DNA from: Bacteroidia bacterium | GTDB taxonomy: Bacteria > Bacteroidota > Bacteroidia > Bacteroidales > CAJPTX01 | Assembly: GCA_905373625.1 (NCBI GenBank) | Contig: CAJPTS010000064.1 | Coordinates: 1 to 8,735 of the forward strand | DNA: 8,735 nucleotides | Direction of reading: 5' to 3' | Shown here: piece after piece, positions 1-6,130 of the stretch | How the letters are laid out: each line of letters begins with the position of its first letter | Position numbering within the stretch: the stretch's first letter is position 1 | Program-made: the position numbers and the translations under genes | The notes under the pieces: generated by a model | What the model was told of the DNA's origin: nothing | The model's input: the letters and a program-made list of their open reading frames with translations, nothing else | The model's database searches: none

Positions 1-1082
1 TAGATGGAGTAGTAGAACTCTTTAATGTGCTTTTTCAACGCTTAAAAGAGGAGCGTCTGCGTTTCAACGAGCAGGCGCAGCTGCTTAGTGAGCTCATAGA
101 GGTGTCGCCCCTAGGGGTCGTATTGTTTGATTATAATGGACGCATTGCGCGTCTCAATCCCTCTGCACGTCTACAACTCGGTTTTGCAAAACGCGAATCT
201 ATTATCGGCTGTTCTACCGAGGAGGTCAAACAACTTGCTACCCTCGCCATACGAGATCTGGAGCTCGGTGAGGTGCTCGAAGTGCGAGATTCGGGCGCTA
301 ATGTCTATCGCATCACGTGTGAATCTTTTTTTGATAGAGGCTTTGTACGAAAATATTGGTTGATAGAAACTTTGACCGATGCAATGCTTCAACATGAGCG
401 TGCCACGTATACGAAACTAATCCGCATGTGTGCACATGAGGTAAATAATACTGCGGGAAGCCTCACCTCGCTCCTAGATACCTGTGTGAGCTTTTTAGAC
501 GAAACAGAAGAAGGCAACAAATATGCAGAAGCATTGGGTAGTGGCGCAAACCGTCTCAATGAGCTTGTGGCTTTCATCGGACGCATAGCTGAAGTGGCCA
601 AGTTACCTACTCCAGAATGCCAGTGGCACGGGGTTGATGACTTTATGCACGAACTCCTTGCCCGTTATACTTTGCAGTATCGCGAACGCGGCATAGCGCT
701 AAGTTATCAAGCAGAAGTCCCTGGAGTGCTATTCTTTGCCGATCGGTTTTTACTCATGCGTGTTTTTGAGAATGTCCTGAAAAATGCTGTAGAGAGCATG
801 CAAGAGCGCGAGGGTGAAATTCGCCTTGAAGTATTACGCAACGGCGCTCATTGTACTTTTCTGGTATGCAATAACGGCGCTGCCATAGCGCCCGATCAGC
901 AAGAACAACTTTTTATGCCCTTTTATACTAGCAAGCCGAGTGGGCAAGGATTGGGGTTATTGCTTTGCCGGGAAATTTTGCAACAACATAATTTTTCTTT
1001 TTCTCTCCGCACAGATCCTGACGGCTGGACTCGTTTCCAGATTAACGCTATTCCTGTGAAAATAGCGAGTATAAAAAATTAA
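1..1082 (+). CDS. Sensor histidine kinase with PAS domain, 5' partial
   Basis: Likely a cytoplasmic or C-terminal module of a two-component histidine kinase that autophosphorylates on His and passes phosphate to an unseen response regulator. The frame is open from base 3 to the stop at 1080-1082, and the residues before the GTG at 27 (DGVVELFN) read like normal protein, so the gene is cut by the window edge and does not start at 27. In order: a helical linker (about 27-95), a PAS-like domain starting at SPLGVVLFDYNGRIARLNPSA (about nt 105-340), an H-box AHEVNNTAGSL with the phospho-acceptor His codon at 435-437, an N-box ENVLKNAVE (about 768-794), a degenerate G1 box CNNGAAI where most kinases have DNGxGI, an F-box LFMPFYTSK and a G2 box GQGLGL. 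No membrane segment lies in the visible part. No receiver gene follows. Kinase family is certain; signal and partner are unknown. Confidence 0.88.
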   Translation, partial: DGVVELFNVLFQRLKEERLRFNEQAQLLSELIEVSPLGVVLFDYNGRIARLNPSARLQLGFAKRESIIGCSTEEVKQLATLAIRDLELGEVLEVRDSGANVYRITCESFFDRGFVRKYWLIETLTDAMLQHERATYTKLIRMCAHEVNNTAGSLTSLLDTCVSFLDETEEGNKYAEALGSGANRLNELVAFIGRIAEVAKLPTPECQWHGVDDFMHELLARYTLQYRERGIALSYQAEVPGVLFFADRFLLMRVFENVLKNAVESMQEREGEIRLEVLRNGAHCTFLVCNNGAAIAPDQQEQLFMPFYTSKPSGQGLGLLLCREILQQHNFSFSLRTDPDGWTRFQINAIPVKIASIKN

Positions 1083-1201
1083 ACAACACTCCAAAACTTA
1101 CTCAGAACGCTTAGTCTTCTACATCGAGGCAAGAGTCAGGGTTACCCGTGTATCTTTCAGTGAGATTAGCTAGGCTTTGTTTGCACATAGGCGCTATTAT
1201 T

Positions 1202-1221
1202 CCAAAGTAAGGTATCTTTGG
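1202..1221 (+). promoter_or_regulatory. Putative -7 box and inverted repeat upstream of rnhA
   Basis: TATCTTTG at 1213-1220 fits the Bacteroidetes -7 consensus TAnnTTTG. No TTTG lies at the expected 19-21 bases upstream; the nearest copies (1176-1179 and 1180-1183) are too far, so promoter strength is doubtful. The box is the right half of a perfect inverted repeat, CCAAAG (1202-1207) and CTTTGG (1216-1221), which may be an operator or chance. The leader to the ATG at 1245 would be about 20 bases. Confidence 0.35.
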
Positions 1222-1244
1222 TTTCAAATTTCGCGGGAATTCCT

Positions 1245-1883
1245 ATGTCAAAGAAAAAAGCAAAATTCTACGTGGTGTGGAAAGGCAACCAAGAGGGAGT
1301 TTTTGAGAGCTGGGAGGAATGCCAAGCCCAAATAGATGGATTCTCTGGTGCTCAGTACAAGAGCTACACGTCTCGCGAAGAAGCCGAATTGGCTTTTCAA
1401 CGCGGTTATGCTAACCGAGACGAACAATTGGGCGATATAGAAAGTTCGCTCCTCTCGCTTAACAAACCTATATATCCATCGTGGGCTGTGGATGCCGCTT
1501 GCAATATGCGCACGGGGGTGATGGAATATCGTGGTGTTGACACCCGTACGGGGCGCGTGATTTTTGCACAAGGTCCTTTTCAAGATACTACGAACAATGT
1601 GGGCGAATTCTTGGCTATAGTACACGCTTTAGCGCTACTGCAACGCGATAATACACCAGAATCCGTGGTACTACCCATTTACTCTGATAGTACTACAGCA
1701 CTCGCTTGGGTGCACAAACAGCAGGCTAACACCAAAATGGTAGCAACGCCGCAAAATGAGAAACTACGCGAGCTTATACAGCGCGCTGAGGTATGGCTAC
1801 AGACCCACTCGTGGCAAAATCCGCTACTCAAATGGGATACTCAACGATGGGGAGAAATCCCTGCCGATTATGGTAGAAAGTAG
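1245..1883 (+). CDS. rnhA: Ribonuclease HI with N-terminal viroplasmin-like domain
   Basis: Cytoplasmic endonuclease that cuts the RNA strand of RNA-DNA hybrids (R-loops, primers). With the ATG at 1245 the protein has 212 residues. Residues about 6-52 (KFYVVWKGNQEGVFESWEE) form the caulimovirus viroplasmin/RNase H1 N-terminal hybrid-binding domain. The catalytic domain runs from about 78 to the end, with the four acidic residues in place: D83 (AVDAA), E121 (NNVGEF), D148 (IYSDST) and D208 (PADYGRK). This variant, with the WGEIPAD ending, is the common Bacteroidales form. An in-frame TTG at 1218 would add nine residues but falls inside the -7-like box, so ATG 1245 is preferred. The next gene starts 36 bases downstream on the same strand, so co-transcription with the permease is possible. 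Confidence 0.9.
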   Translation: MSKKKAKFYVVWKGNQEGVFESWEECQAQIDGFSGAQYKSYTSREEAELAFQRGYANRDEQLGDIESSLLSLNKPIYPSWAVDAACNMRTGVMEYRGVDTRTGRVIFAQGPFQDTTNNVGEFLAIVHALALLQRDNTPESVVLPIYSDSTTALAWVHKQQANTKMVATPQNEKLRELIQRAEVWLQTHSWQNPLLKWDTQRWGEIPADYGRK

Positions 1884-1919
1884 GACGAGAGGCGTACGTT
1901 CTGAGCATGGTAGTGAAAA

Positions 1920-3203
1920 ATGAGAGCGAGTTCCGAAAACGGTAGACTACGTTGGTGGCGAATTGCCTTCTTTTTACTACCCGTTCGTTCAAACGACTCC
2001 GCGTCACAACAAAAATTCTTTTCGCATCCGTATCTACCTATTGCTGTTCTCGCAGTAGGCATCAGTTTGGCAGCCATGCTGATAGCACTCAATGTATCGC
2101 GTGGCTTTCAGCAAGAAATAAGTAATCGCGTGGTGGGTTTCTTAGGGCACTTACAGTTAGTAAGCCTAGATCGCAATGCCTCTTACGAACAACACCCCGT
2201 AGACACTATTGCAAATCTTGCCGCAGATCTTACATACATTCCGTCTATTGAGCGCATTTCTATGTTTGCGCAAAAACCTGGGATTATTAAAACAGCCTCA
2301 GATATGCAAGGCTGCGTGCTGAAAGGTTATGGCAAGCGTGAAGATCTGAGCTATTTTTCTCATTACCTCCTCCGTGGTCGTTTGCCCAACTTAGACTCAC
2401 TAACGGGACAGCAGGAGGTTCTGATCTCAGAATTCTTTTCTCGGACTCTTGGACTCGATACAGGAAAACGCATGACGGTGTATTTTGTAGAACAACCACC
2501 CCGTGTACGACAATACAACGTTGTAGGGGTATATGAAACGAAGTTTGAAAGTTTTGACAAGACCTATATTTTTACCGACCTCGCGAGTGTCCGTTTGCTC
2601 AACGGCTGGGCTGCTAACCAAGTAGGCGGATATGAAATTAGGCTCTGTGATTTGCAGGCACTTGACGCCACGAAAGAGGAAGTGGAGGAATTGGAGCTCG
2701 GGCGCATACAGTCGGATGGTACCATGCTGCGCGTTGTCGATATAAGAGATACGCACGCGGCATTGTTTGATTGGCTCGGCTTGCAAGATATTAACGTTGC
2801 AGTACTATTCACGCTCATGTTATTAGTCTCGGGCGTAAATATGATCTCCGTGCTTCTCATACTCATACTCGAACGTACTCGGCTGATAGGGCTGCTAAAA
2901 GCTTTTGGCGCCTCAGGACGCCAGTTGCGGCTTCTTTTCTTGCTCTATACGTTTCGTCCTCTCATTTATGGGATTCTGCTAGGCAATTTTTTAGGTCTAG
3001 GACTCTCTTATAGTCAGTATCGCTGGCAGTGGATACGCCTGTCGCCTGCTGAGTACTATGTAGATTATATCCCCGTAGAAATGAACTTCTGGACGTTTCT
3101 ACTCATAAATTTGGGGACTCTCCTCATAACCCTTCTCCTCTTATTACTGACCACGCGTCTGATCGAGCGCATTTCTCCTAGCGAATCGTTACGCCGCGCT
3201 TAA
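1920..3203 (+). CDS. LolC/LolE-type ABC transporter permease (FtsX/MacB fold)
   Basis: Inner-membrane permease of the lipoprotein-releasing (LolCDE) type, which with a LolD ATPase extracts lipoproteins for delivery to the outer membrane. It has 427 residues, the usual length. TM1 is about residues 39-60 (LPIAVLAVGISLAAMLIALNVS), followed by the typical GF..EI..RVVGFLGHLQLV entry into a periplasmic domain (about 65-285). TM2 (291-317), TM3 (335-363) and TM4 (389-411) form the FtsX domain; the cytoplasmic loop ERTRLIGLLKAFGAS after TM2 matches the ATPase-coupling segment of this family, and the tail ends RISPSESLR. No ATPase gene is in the window, as is common in Bacteroidetes where the Lol genes are scattered. 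The N-terminal 38 residues are divergent and Ser-rich. The start ATG lies 36 bases after rnhA. LolC versus LolE, or another FtsX-family export role, cannot be told apart here. Confidence 0.82.
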   Translation: MRASSENGRLRWWRIAFFLLPVRSNDSASQQKFFSHPYLPIAVLAVGISLAAMLIALNVSRGFQQEISNRVVGFLGHLQLVSLDRNASYEQHPVDTIANLAADLTYIPSIERISMFAQKPGIIKTASDMQGCVLKGYGKREDLSYFSHYLLRGRLPNLDSLTGQQEVLISEFFSRTLGLDTGKRMTVYFVEQPPRVRQYNVVGVYETKFESFDKTYIFTDLASVRLLNGWAANQVGGYEIRLCDLQALDATKEEVEELELGRIQSDGTMLRVVDIRDTHAALFDWLGLQDINVAVLFTLMLLVSGVNMISVLLILILERTRLIGLLKAFGASGRQLRLLFLLYTFRPLIYGILLGNFLGLGLSYSQYRWQWIRLSPAEYYVDYIPVEMNFWTFLLINLGTLLITLLLLLLTTRLIERISPSESLRRA

Positions 3204-3204
3204 A

Positions 3205-3229
3205 CATTGCAGCTTTATGCGGTGCTTTT
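3205..3229 (+). terminator. Possible weak rho-independent terminator after the permease gene
   Basis: CATTGCA (3205-3211) can pair with TGCGGTG (3218-3224) in RNA, using two G-U pairs, around a six-base loop, followed by CTTTT. It starts two bases after the permease stop codon. The stem is weak and the T-run short, so this is tentative. Confidence 0.35.
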
Positions 3230-3275
3230 GGTATCTGGCGTGTGTACAAAGGTTTATATCCTCTTTTTGAGATTA

Positions 3276-3287
3276 CCTAGTGCTAGG
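3276..3287. repeat. Short perfect inverted repeat (5+5, 2-base spacer)
   Basis: CCTAG-TG-CTAGG. It is one of three inverted repeats in the 207-base gap between the permease and the Hpt gene. It has the same two-base spacer as the larger palindrome at 3341-3358 but a different sequence. At this length it could be chance. Confidence 0.35.
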
Positions 3288-3308
3288 CGTTGTAAATTGG
3301 CAGATATA

Positions 3309-3328
3309 TAGCCAAGAAATTATGGCTA
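3309..3328. repeat. Inverted repeat / possible hairpin (6+6, 8-base loop)
   Basis: TAGCCA (3309-3314) and TGGCTA (3323-3328) are exact reverse complements around AGAAATTA. No T-run follows, so it is not a terminator; it may be a protein site or chance. Confidence 0.35.
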
Positions 3329-3340
3329 AGAGACGACTTT

Positions 3341-3358
3341 CTTACGTAGTTACGTAAG
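3341..3358. promoter_or_regulatory. Perfect palindrome, candidate operator for the Hpt-STAS unit
   Basis: CTTACGTA-GT-TACGTAAG: two perfect 8-base arms with a two-base spacer, which also contains TTACGTA twice in direct orientation. It ends 11 bases before the -7-like box at 3370-3377 and covers the place where a -33 TTTG would sit, where no TTTG is found. This placement fits a dimeric regulator acting on the promoter. Whether it activates or represses cannot be read from sequence. Confidence 0.5.
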
Positions 3359-3369
3359 TAAAAAGGTAC

Positions 3370-3377
3370 TATATTTG
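3370..3377 (+). promoter_or_regulatory. Putative -7 box for the Hpt-STAS-CoA-transferase unit
   Basis: TATATTTG matches TAnnTTTG exactly, 33 bases before the Hpt ATG. No TTTG occurs 19-21 bases upstream; that region is occupied by the palindrome at 3341-3358. The likely start of transcription would be near 3382-3385. Confidence 0.45.
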
Positions 3378-3410
3378 CCATACTATTGATTTTCATGAGA
3401 TCCTGCGAAG

Positions 3411-3782
3411 ATGGAAAACGAATTGATGCGGCTCGATCGCAATTGGATAGCCAACTTGAGCTCCAACGGCGTAAGTTTTCTAAAGGAACTACAGCGCATT
3501 TTTCAAGAGCAAGCGGAGGGGTATGTCGCATTGCTGAATAACAGTACTAGCTTACAAGCAGAAGGAGAGGTGTGCGCTCAGACACATCGGCTGAAGGGGA
3601 GTGCAGGCTCATTGGGTTTGCGAAAACTCTCTGCCCTAGCGGGTGAGTTTGAGAAAGCGCTCCGTGACGGAGAAGAGTCTGTAGAAGCTTTAAAAGCGCG
3701 AAGCGCTGCCATGATTGCTGAGGTACAGGCGAGTGTAAGCACGTTAGAACAATACGTAAAAGAAATCGAAAACAAGCAATAA
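3411..3782 (+). CDS. Stand-alone histidine phosphotransfer (Hpt) domain protein
   Basis: A 123-residue cytoplasmic protein that is essentially one Hpt four-helix bundle, the phosphate shuttle between a hybrid kinase receiver and a final response regulator. The family signature is THRLKGSAGSLGLRKLSALA (residues 58-77) with the acceptor His at position 59; helices before (about 20-47) and after (about 72-120) are predicted from heptad-like patterns. No membrane segment or extra domain is present. The start ATG at 3411 is preceded by no good Shine-Dalgarno sequence, usual for Bacteroidetes; M6 is an alternative start. The stop codon is followed after one base by the STAS gene, so the two are almost certainly co-transcribed and translationally coupled. 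Partner kinase and receiver are not in the visible window, except that a histidine kinase lies 2.3 kb upstream. Domain call is strong; pathway unknown. Confidence 0.85.
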   Translation: MENELMRLDRNWIANLSSNGVSFLKELQRIFQEQAEGYVALLNNSTSLQAEGEVCAQTHRLKGSAGSLGLRKLSALAGEFEKALRDGEESVEALKARSAAMIAEVQASVSTLEQYVKEIENKQ

Positions 3783-3783
3783 G

Positions 3784-4089
3784 ATGTTTCAGGTCACATT
3801 GGTCGGGGGCGAGACGCACGTTAGTTTTGAGCCTGGTAGTAAGTTAAATATTGCGAAGGCGGGGGAAGCTAAGAATGAATTCGCACGTATCGTGCGTGGC
3901 GAGAATGGTAATTTGGTACTAGATTTAGCCAATCTCGATTATATAGACTCCTCGGGCGTCGGCGCACTTTTGTCTTTGTTGCGACTATGCAAAGAGCGCA
4001 AGTGGTCATTAGTGCTCACTAATCCGCAACAACCCGTAAAAGATCTCTTTAATCTTTTGCAACTTCAGTCGATTTTTAAGCTCCAGTAA
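3784..4089 (+). CDS. STAS-domain protein, anti-anti-sigma-factor type
   Basis: A 101-residue single STAS domain similar to SpoIIAA/RsbV, proteins that bind an anti-sigma or other partner and are switched off by serine phosphorylation. The hallmark LVLDLANLDYIDSSGVGALL lies at residues 44-63; by alignment with SpoIIAA Ser58 the phosphorylatable residue should be Ser57 (second Ser of DSSG). N-terminal strand and C-terminal helix (VKDLFNLLQLQSIFKL) fit the fold. The ATG is one base after the Hpt stop. No serine kinase of the SpoIIAB/RsbW type, no PP2C phosphatase and no sigma factor lie in the window, so the partner could be encoded elsewhere or be something other than a sigma system. The CoA-transferase gene follows after 33 bases. 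Confidence 0.87.
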   Translation: MFQVTLVGGETHVSFEPGSKLNIAKAGEAKNEFARIVRGENGNLVLDLANLDYIDSSGVGALLSLLRLCKERKWSLVLTNPQQPVKDLFNLLQLQSIFKLQ

Positions 4090-4105
4090 TTATCACATAA
4101 ATCGT

Positions 4106-4112
4106 AAAGGAG
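4106..4112 (+). promoter_or_regulatory. Shine-Dalgarno-like site of the CoA-transferase gene
   Basis: AAAGGAG lies ten bases before the ATG at 4123. Strong Shine-Dalgarno sites are not the rule in Bacteroidetes, so this one helps fix the start. Confidence 0.45.
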
Positions 4113-4122
4113 AGCTACTAAG

Positions 4123-5436
4123 ATGCTATTGGAAGGAATCAAGTTCATGACAGCCGAGGAGGCTGTACAAGTTGTTCGATCGGGAGATCATATTCATTTT
4201 GGGAGTGTGGCTACCACGCCCACCATCTTAATAAATGCGCTTTGTGCTTATGGTAAGCAAGCAGGACTCAAGGATGTGCATATTCACCATTTGCATACTG
4301 AGCCACCTGCTCCTTACAGCGAACCAGAGTACGAAGGTATATTTCAGCTGGATTCTTTCTTTGTCGGCAAAAACGTACGTAAGACGACACAAGCAGGATA
4401 TGCTGACTACATCCCGATATTCCTCGGAGAAACGCAAAAGCTTTATCGCGAAGGTGTTCTCCCTGTAGACGTCGCCATGGTGCAGGTGTCGCCACCAGAT
4501 GAGTTCGGTTACGTATCCTTGGGGAGTTCGGTAGACGCCACTTTGGCGGCAATTGAAAAAGCGCGTTGCGTAATCGCTGTTGTCAATAAGCACGTGCCCC
4601 GTACATGGGGCGATGCCATGGTCCGCATTGAGCACATTGACCGTTGGGTACTTAATGATGAACCGTTGGAAGAAGTACATTTCGGAACGCCGAATGCAGA
4701 AGAACAAGCAATCGGGAAAAACTGTGCCGAGCTCATAGAAGACGGCGCTACACTTCAGATGGGGATCGGAAACATCCCAAATGCAGTCTTGGCTTGTCTT
4801 ACCAATCATAAAGATCTCGGCATTCATACTGAGATGTTTGCAGATGGCGTGTTGCCACTTGTGGAAAAAGGGGTAATTAACGGGGCGAAGAAAGAAACTG
4901 ACAAATATCGCATTGTCTCCACATTCCTTATGGGATCACAGCGCATCTATGATTTTGTCGACAATAATCCAGGCGTGTTAATGATGGACGTCGGGTACAC
5001 GAATGACCCGTTCATCATTGCACAAAATCCCCGTATGACGGCTATAAACTCCGCGCTCGAAGTAGATCTCACAGGGCAAGTTTGTGCCGACTCAATCGGG
5101 ACGAAGTTCTATTCGGGGGTCGGTGGACAAATAGACTTCTTATACGGTGCCTCGCGCTCGCAAGGTGGGAAGCCAATTATTGCCATGCCGTCTCGTACCG
5201 CCAAGGGCGAGAGTAAGCTTGTACCAACACTAAAAGTTGGCGCAGGCGTCGTAACCACTCGTTCGCATATGCACTGGTTGGTAACCGAATTCGGCGCAGT
5301 AAATCTCTACGGGAAGACGTTACAAGAGCGTGCCCGACTGATCATCTCGGTAGCGCACCCCGACGACCGTGAAATGCTCGATCGTGCAGCTTTTGAACGT
5401 TACGGGAGTCATTACCATTTTCTAGGACACAAATAG
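4123..5436 (+). CDS. Acetyl-CoA hydrolase/transferase family, probable 4-hydroxybutyrate (or butyryl) CoA-transferase
   Basis: A 437-residue class I CoA-transferase that moves CoA between acyl-CoA and acetate through a glutamyl-CoA intermediate; in Porphyromonas-like fermenters such enzymes serve the succinate/4-hydroxybutyrate to butyrate route. The length matches AbfT of Clostridium aminobutyricum (about 438). Visible family motifs: GSVATTPTILINAL (27-40), VQVSPPDEFGYVSLG (120-134), the glycine motif GIGNIPNAV (214-222), the catalytic glutamate E237 in GIHTEMFADG, aligning with AbfT Glu238, and SGVGGQIDF (331-339) near the active site. No signal peptide is seen, so it is cytoplasmic. It follows the STAS gene by 33 bases and has its own Shine-Dalgarno-like site. 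The natural acyl substrate (4-hydroxybutyrate, butyrate, succinate or propionate) cannot be set from sequence alone; cat2/abfT names are used for relatives. Confidence 0.88.
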   Translation: MLLEGIKFMTAEEAVQVVRSGDHIHFGSVATTPTILINALCAYGKQAGLKDVHIHHLHTEPPAPYSEPEYEGIFQLDSFFVGKNVRKTTQAGYADYIPIFLGETQKLYREGVLPVDVAMVQVSPPDEFGYVSLGSSVDATLAAIEKARCVIAVVNKHVPRTWGDAMVRIEHIDRWVLNDEPLEEVHFGTPNAEEQAIGKNCAELIEDGATLQMGIGNIPNAVLACLTNHKDLGIHTEMFADGVLPLVEKGVINGAKKETDKYRIVSTFLMGSQRIYDFVDNNPGVLMMDVGYTNDPFIIAQNPRMTAINSALEVDLTGQVCADSIGTKFYSGVGGQIDFLYGASRSQGGKPIIAMPSRTAKGESKLVPTLKVGAGVVTTRSHMHWLVTEFGAVNLYGKTLQERARLIISVAHPDDREMLDRAAFERYGSHYHFLGHK

Positions 5437-5443
5437 TACACGC

Positions 5444-5498
5444 TCCACAAACAAATAGCCCGAAGGCTGCACAGTCTGTAAGGCGCGGTTTTTGTGGA
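5444..5498. repeat. Long-spaced inverted repeat around the yceD promoter region
   Basis: TCCACAAA (5444-5451) and TTTGTGGA (5491-5498) are exact reverse complements 39 bases apart; a small AGCC-CGAA-GGCT hairpin (5457-5468) lies between. The right arm covers the -33 TTTG of the yceD promoter. It could be a looped operator or a poor terminator stem for the CoA-transferase gene; neither is secure. Confidence 0.3.
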
Positions 5499-5521
5499 AC
5501 TTTTAGAAAGTACTATCTTTG
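5491..5521 (+). promoter_or_regulatory. Bacteroidetes-type promoter of the yceD-rpmF-plsX-fabH operon
   Basis: TTTG at 5491-5494 (-33 box), a 19-base spacer, and TATCTTTG at 5514-5521 (-7 box) match the TTTG/TAnnTTTG consensus in sequence and spacing. Transcription would start near 5526-5529, leaving a leader of about 13-16 bases before ATG 5542. This is the best promoter match in the window. Confidence 0.65.
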
Positions 5522-5541
5522 CGGGCTAGGTGGGGGGTATT

Positions 5542-6126
5542 ATGGCAGAGCTGTTACCAGCATACGAAATAGATTTGTTTGAAGTGCGGAGGCAAAATCT
5601 TCTTCGAGAAGAGGAGCTGTCTGCTGATTTCTTTGCAGACAGTTCTTATTACGGCGCAACAGATCTACAGATGCATTTGCACTTAGAAGGTCGTTATGCA
5701 GGCGACGCCGTCGGCGAGAGTGGTGTCTATTATTTTGACCTTTCCCTAGATGGCGAAGCCACATTCTCCTGCACACGTTGCTTAAGCGGTGTGCGCGTCC
5801 CGTTAGAATACGATGGCATACTCGAAGTGAGAGCTACGGCAGAGACGGAAGAGAATCTGGAGGATGAGGTCTGGCAAATTAGCTCTGCACGCGAAGCCTT
5901 AGATTTGGCGGATTATATCCGTGAGAGCCTGTATCTGTCTTTGCCCATGAGTGTAAATCACGGCGATTTTGGTACCAATGCCACCGACTGCGACGCGCAG
6001 ATGCTCGATTATATTTTGAAAGAAGAAAAAGGCATAAGCCTAGGTAATATTTGTGGCGAGGAGTTTGCCAAGCTAGAAAAGCAGCTGCTCGCTACATCAA
6101 ACGAAAGAAAAAAGAAGGAGGAATAG
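5542..6126 (+). CDS. yceD: YceD family protein (DUF177), ribosome-assembly associated
   Basis: A soluble 194-residue protein of the YceD/DUF177 family, which almost always sits directly before rpmF and is linked to 23S rRNA/large-subunit biogenesis (in plants and E. coli relatives). The recognisable core is the FSCTRCLSGVRVPLEY segment (75-90) with the CxxC pair C77/C80, and the later DLADYIRESLYLSLPM helix-strand stretch (121-136) where family members carry DL...I.E.L.L.LP. The C-terminal tail is Lys/Glu rich. A GTG at 5530 in the same frame would give 198 residues but lies right at the predicted transcription start, so ATG 5542 is chosen. Its last codons contain the Shine-Dalgarno site of rpmF, and the spacing to rpmF is four bases. 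The biochemical activity of the family is not established. Confidence 0.82.
   Translation: MAELLPAYEIDLFEVRRQNLLREEELSADFFADSSYYGATDLQMHLHLEGRYAGDAVGESGVYYFDLSLDGEATFSCTRCLSGVRVPLEYDGILEVRATAETEENLEDEVWQISSAREALDLADYIRESLYLSLPMSVNHGDFGTNATDCDAQMLDYILKEEKGISLGNICGEEFAKLEKQLLATSNERKKKEE
6115..6121 (+). promoter_or_regulatory. Strong Shine-Dalgarno site of rpmF
   Basis: AAGGAGG, a near-perfect complement to the 16S rRNA tail, ends nine bases before ATG 6131 and lies inside the last codons of yceD. It decides the L32 start and is stronger than any other ribosome-binding site in the window. Confidence 0.6.
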
Positions 6127-6130
6127 AGAT

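Noticed and set aside
1083..1200. Possible terminator or RNA gene after the histidine kinase
   Set aside because: I found no stem followed by a T-run and no tRNA-like or other RNA structure in this stretch.
1218..1244. TTG start for ribonuclease HI
   Set aside because: It falls within the -7-like box and the extra residues do not belong to the family; ATG 1245 gives the standard N-terminus.
3217..3270. Short ORF of about 17 codons in the gap after the permease gene
   Set aside because: No ribosome site, no promoter and no sign of conservation can be seen; too short to support.
4228..4827. Minus-strand open frame of 199 codons within the CoA-transferase gene
   Set aside because: It lies wholly opposite a clearly conserved enzyme gene, shows no recognisable domain and has no promoter or ribosome site; it is a shadow frame.
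5457..5493. Terminator for the CoA-transferase gene (AGCC-CGAA-GGCT hairpin and later T5 run)
   Set aside because: The four-pair stem is over 20 bases from the T-run, which instead belongs to the yceD promoter; not a convincing terminator.
5530..5541. GTG start for YceD
   Set aside because: It sits at the predicted transcription start and adds only MGGI; ATG 5542 fits better.
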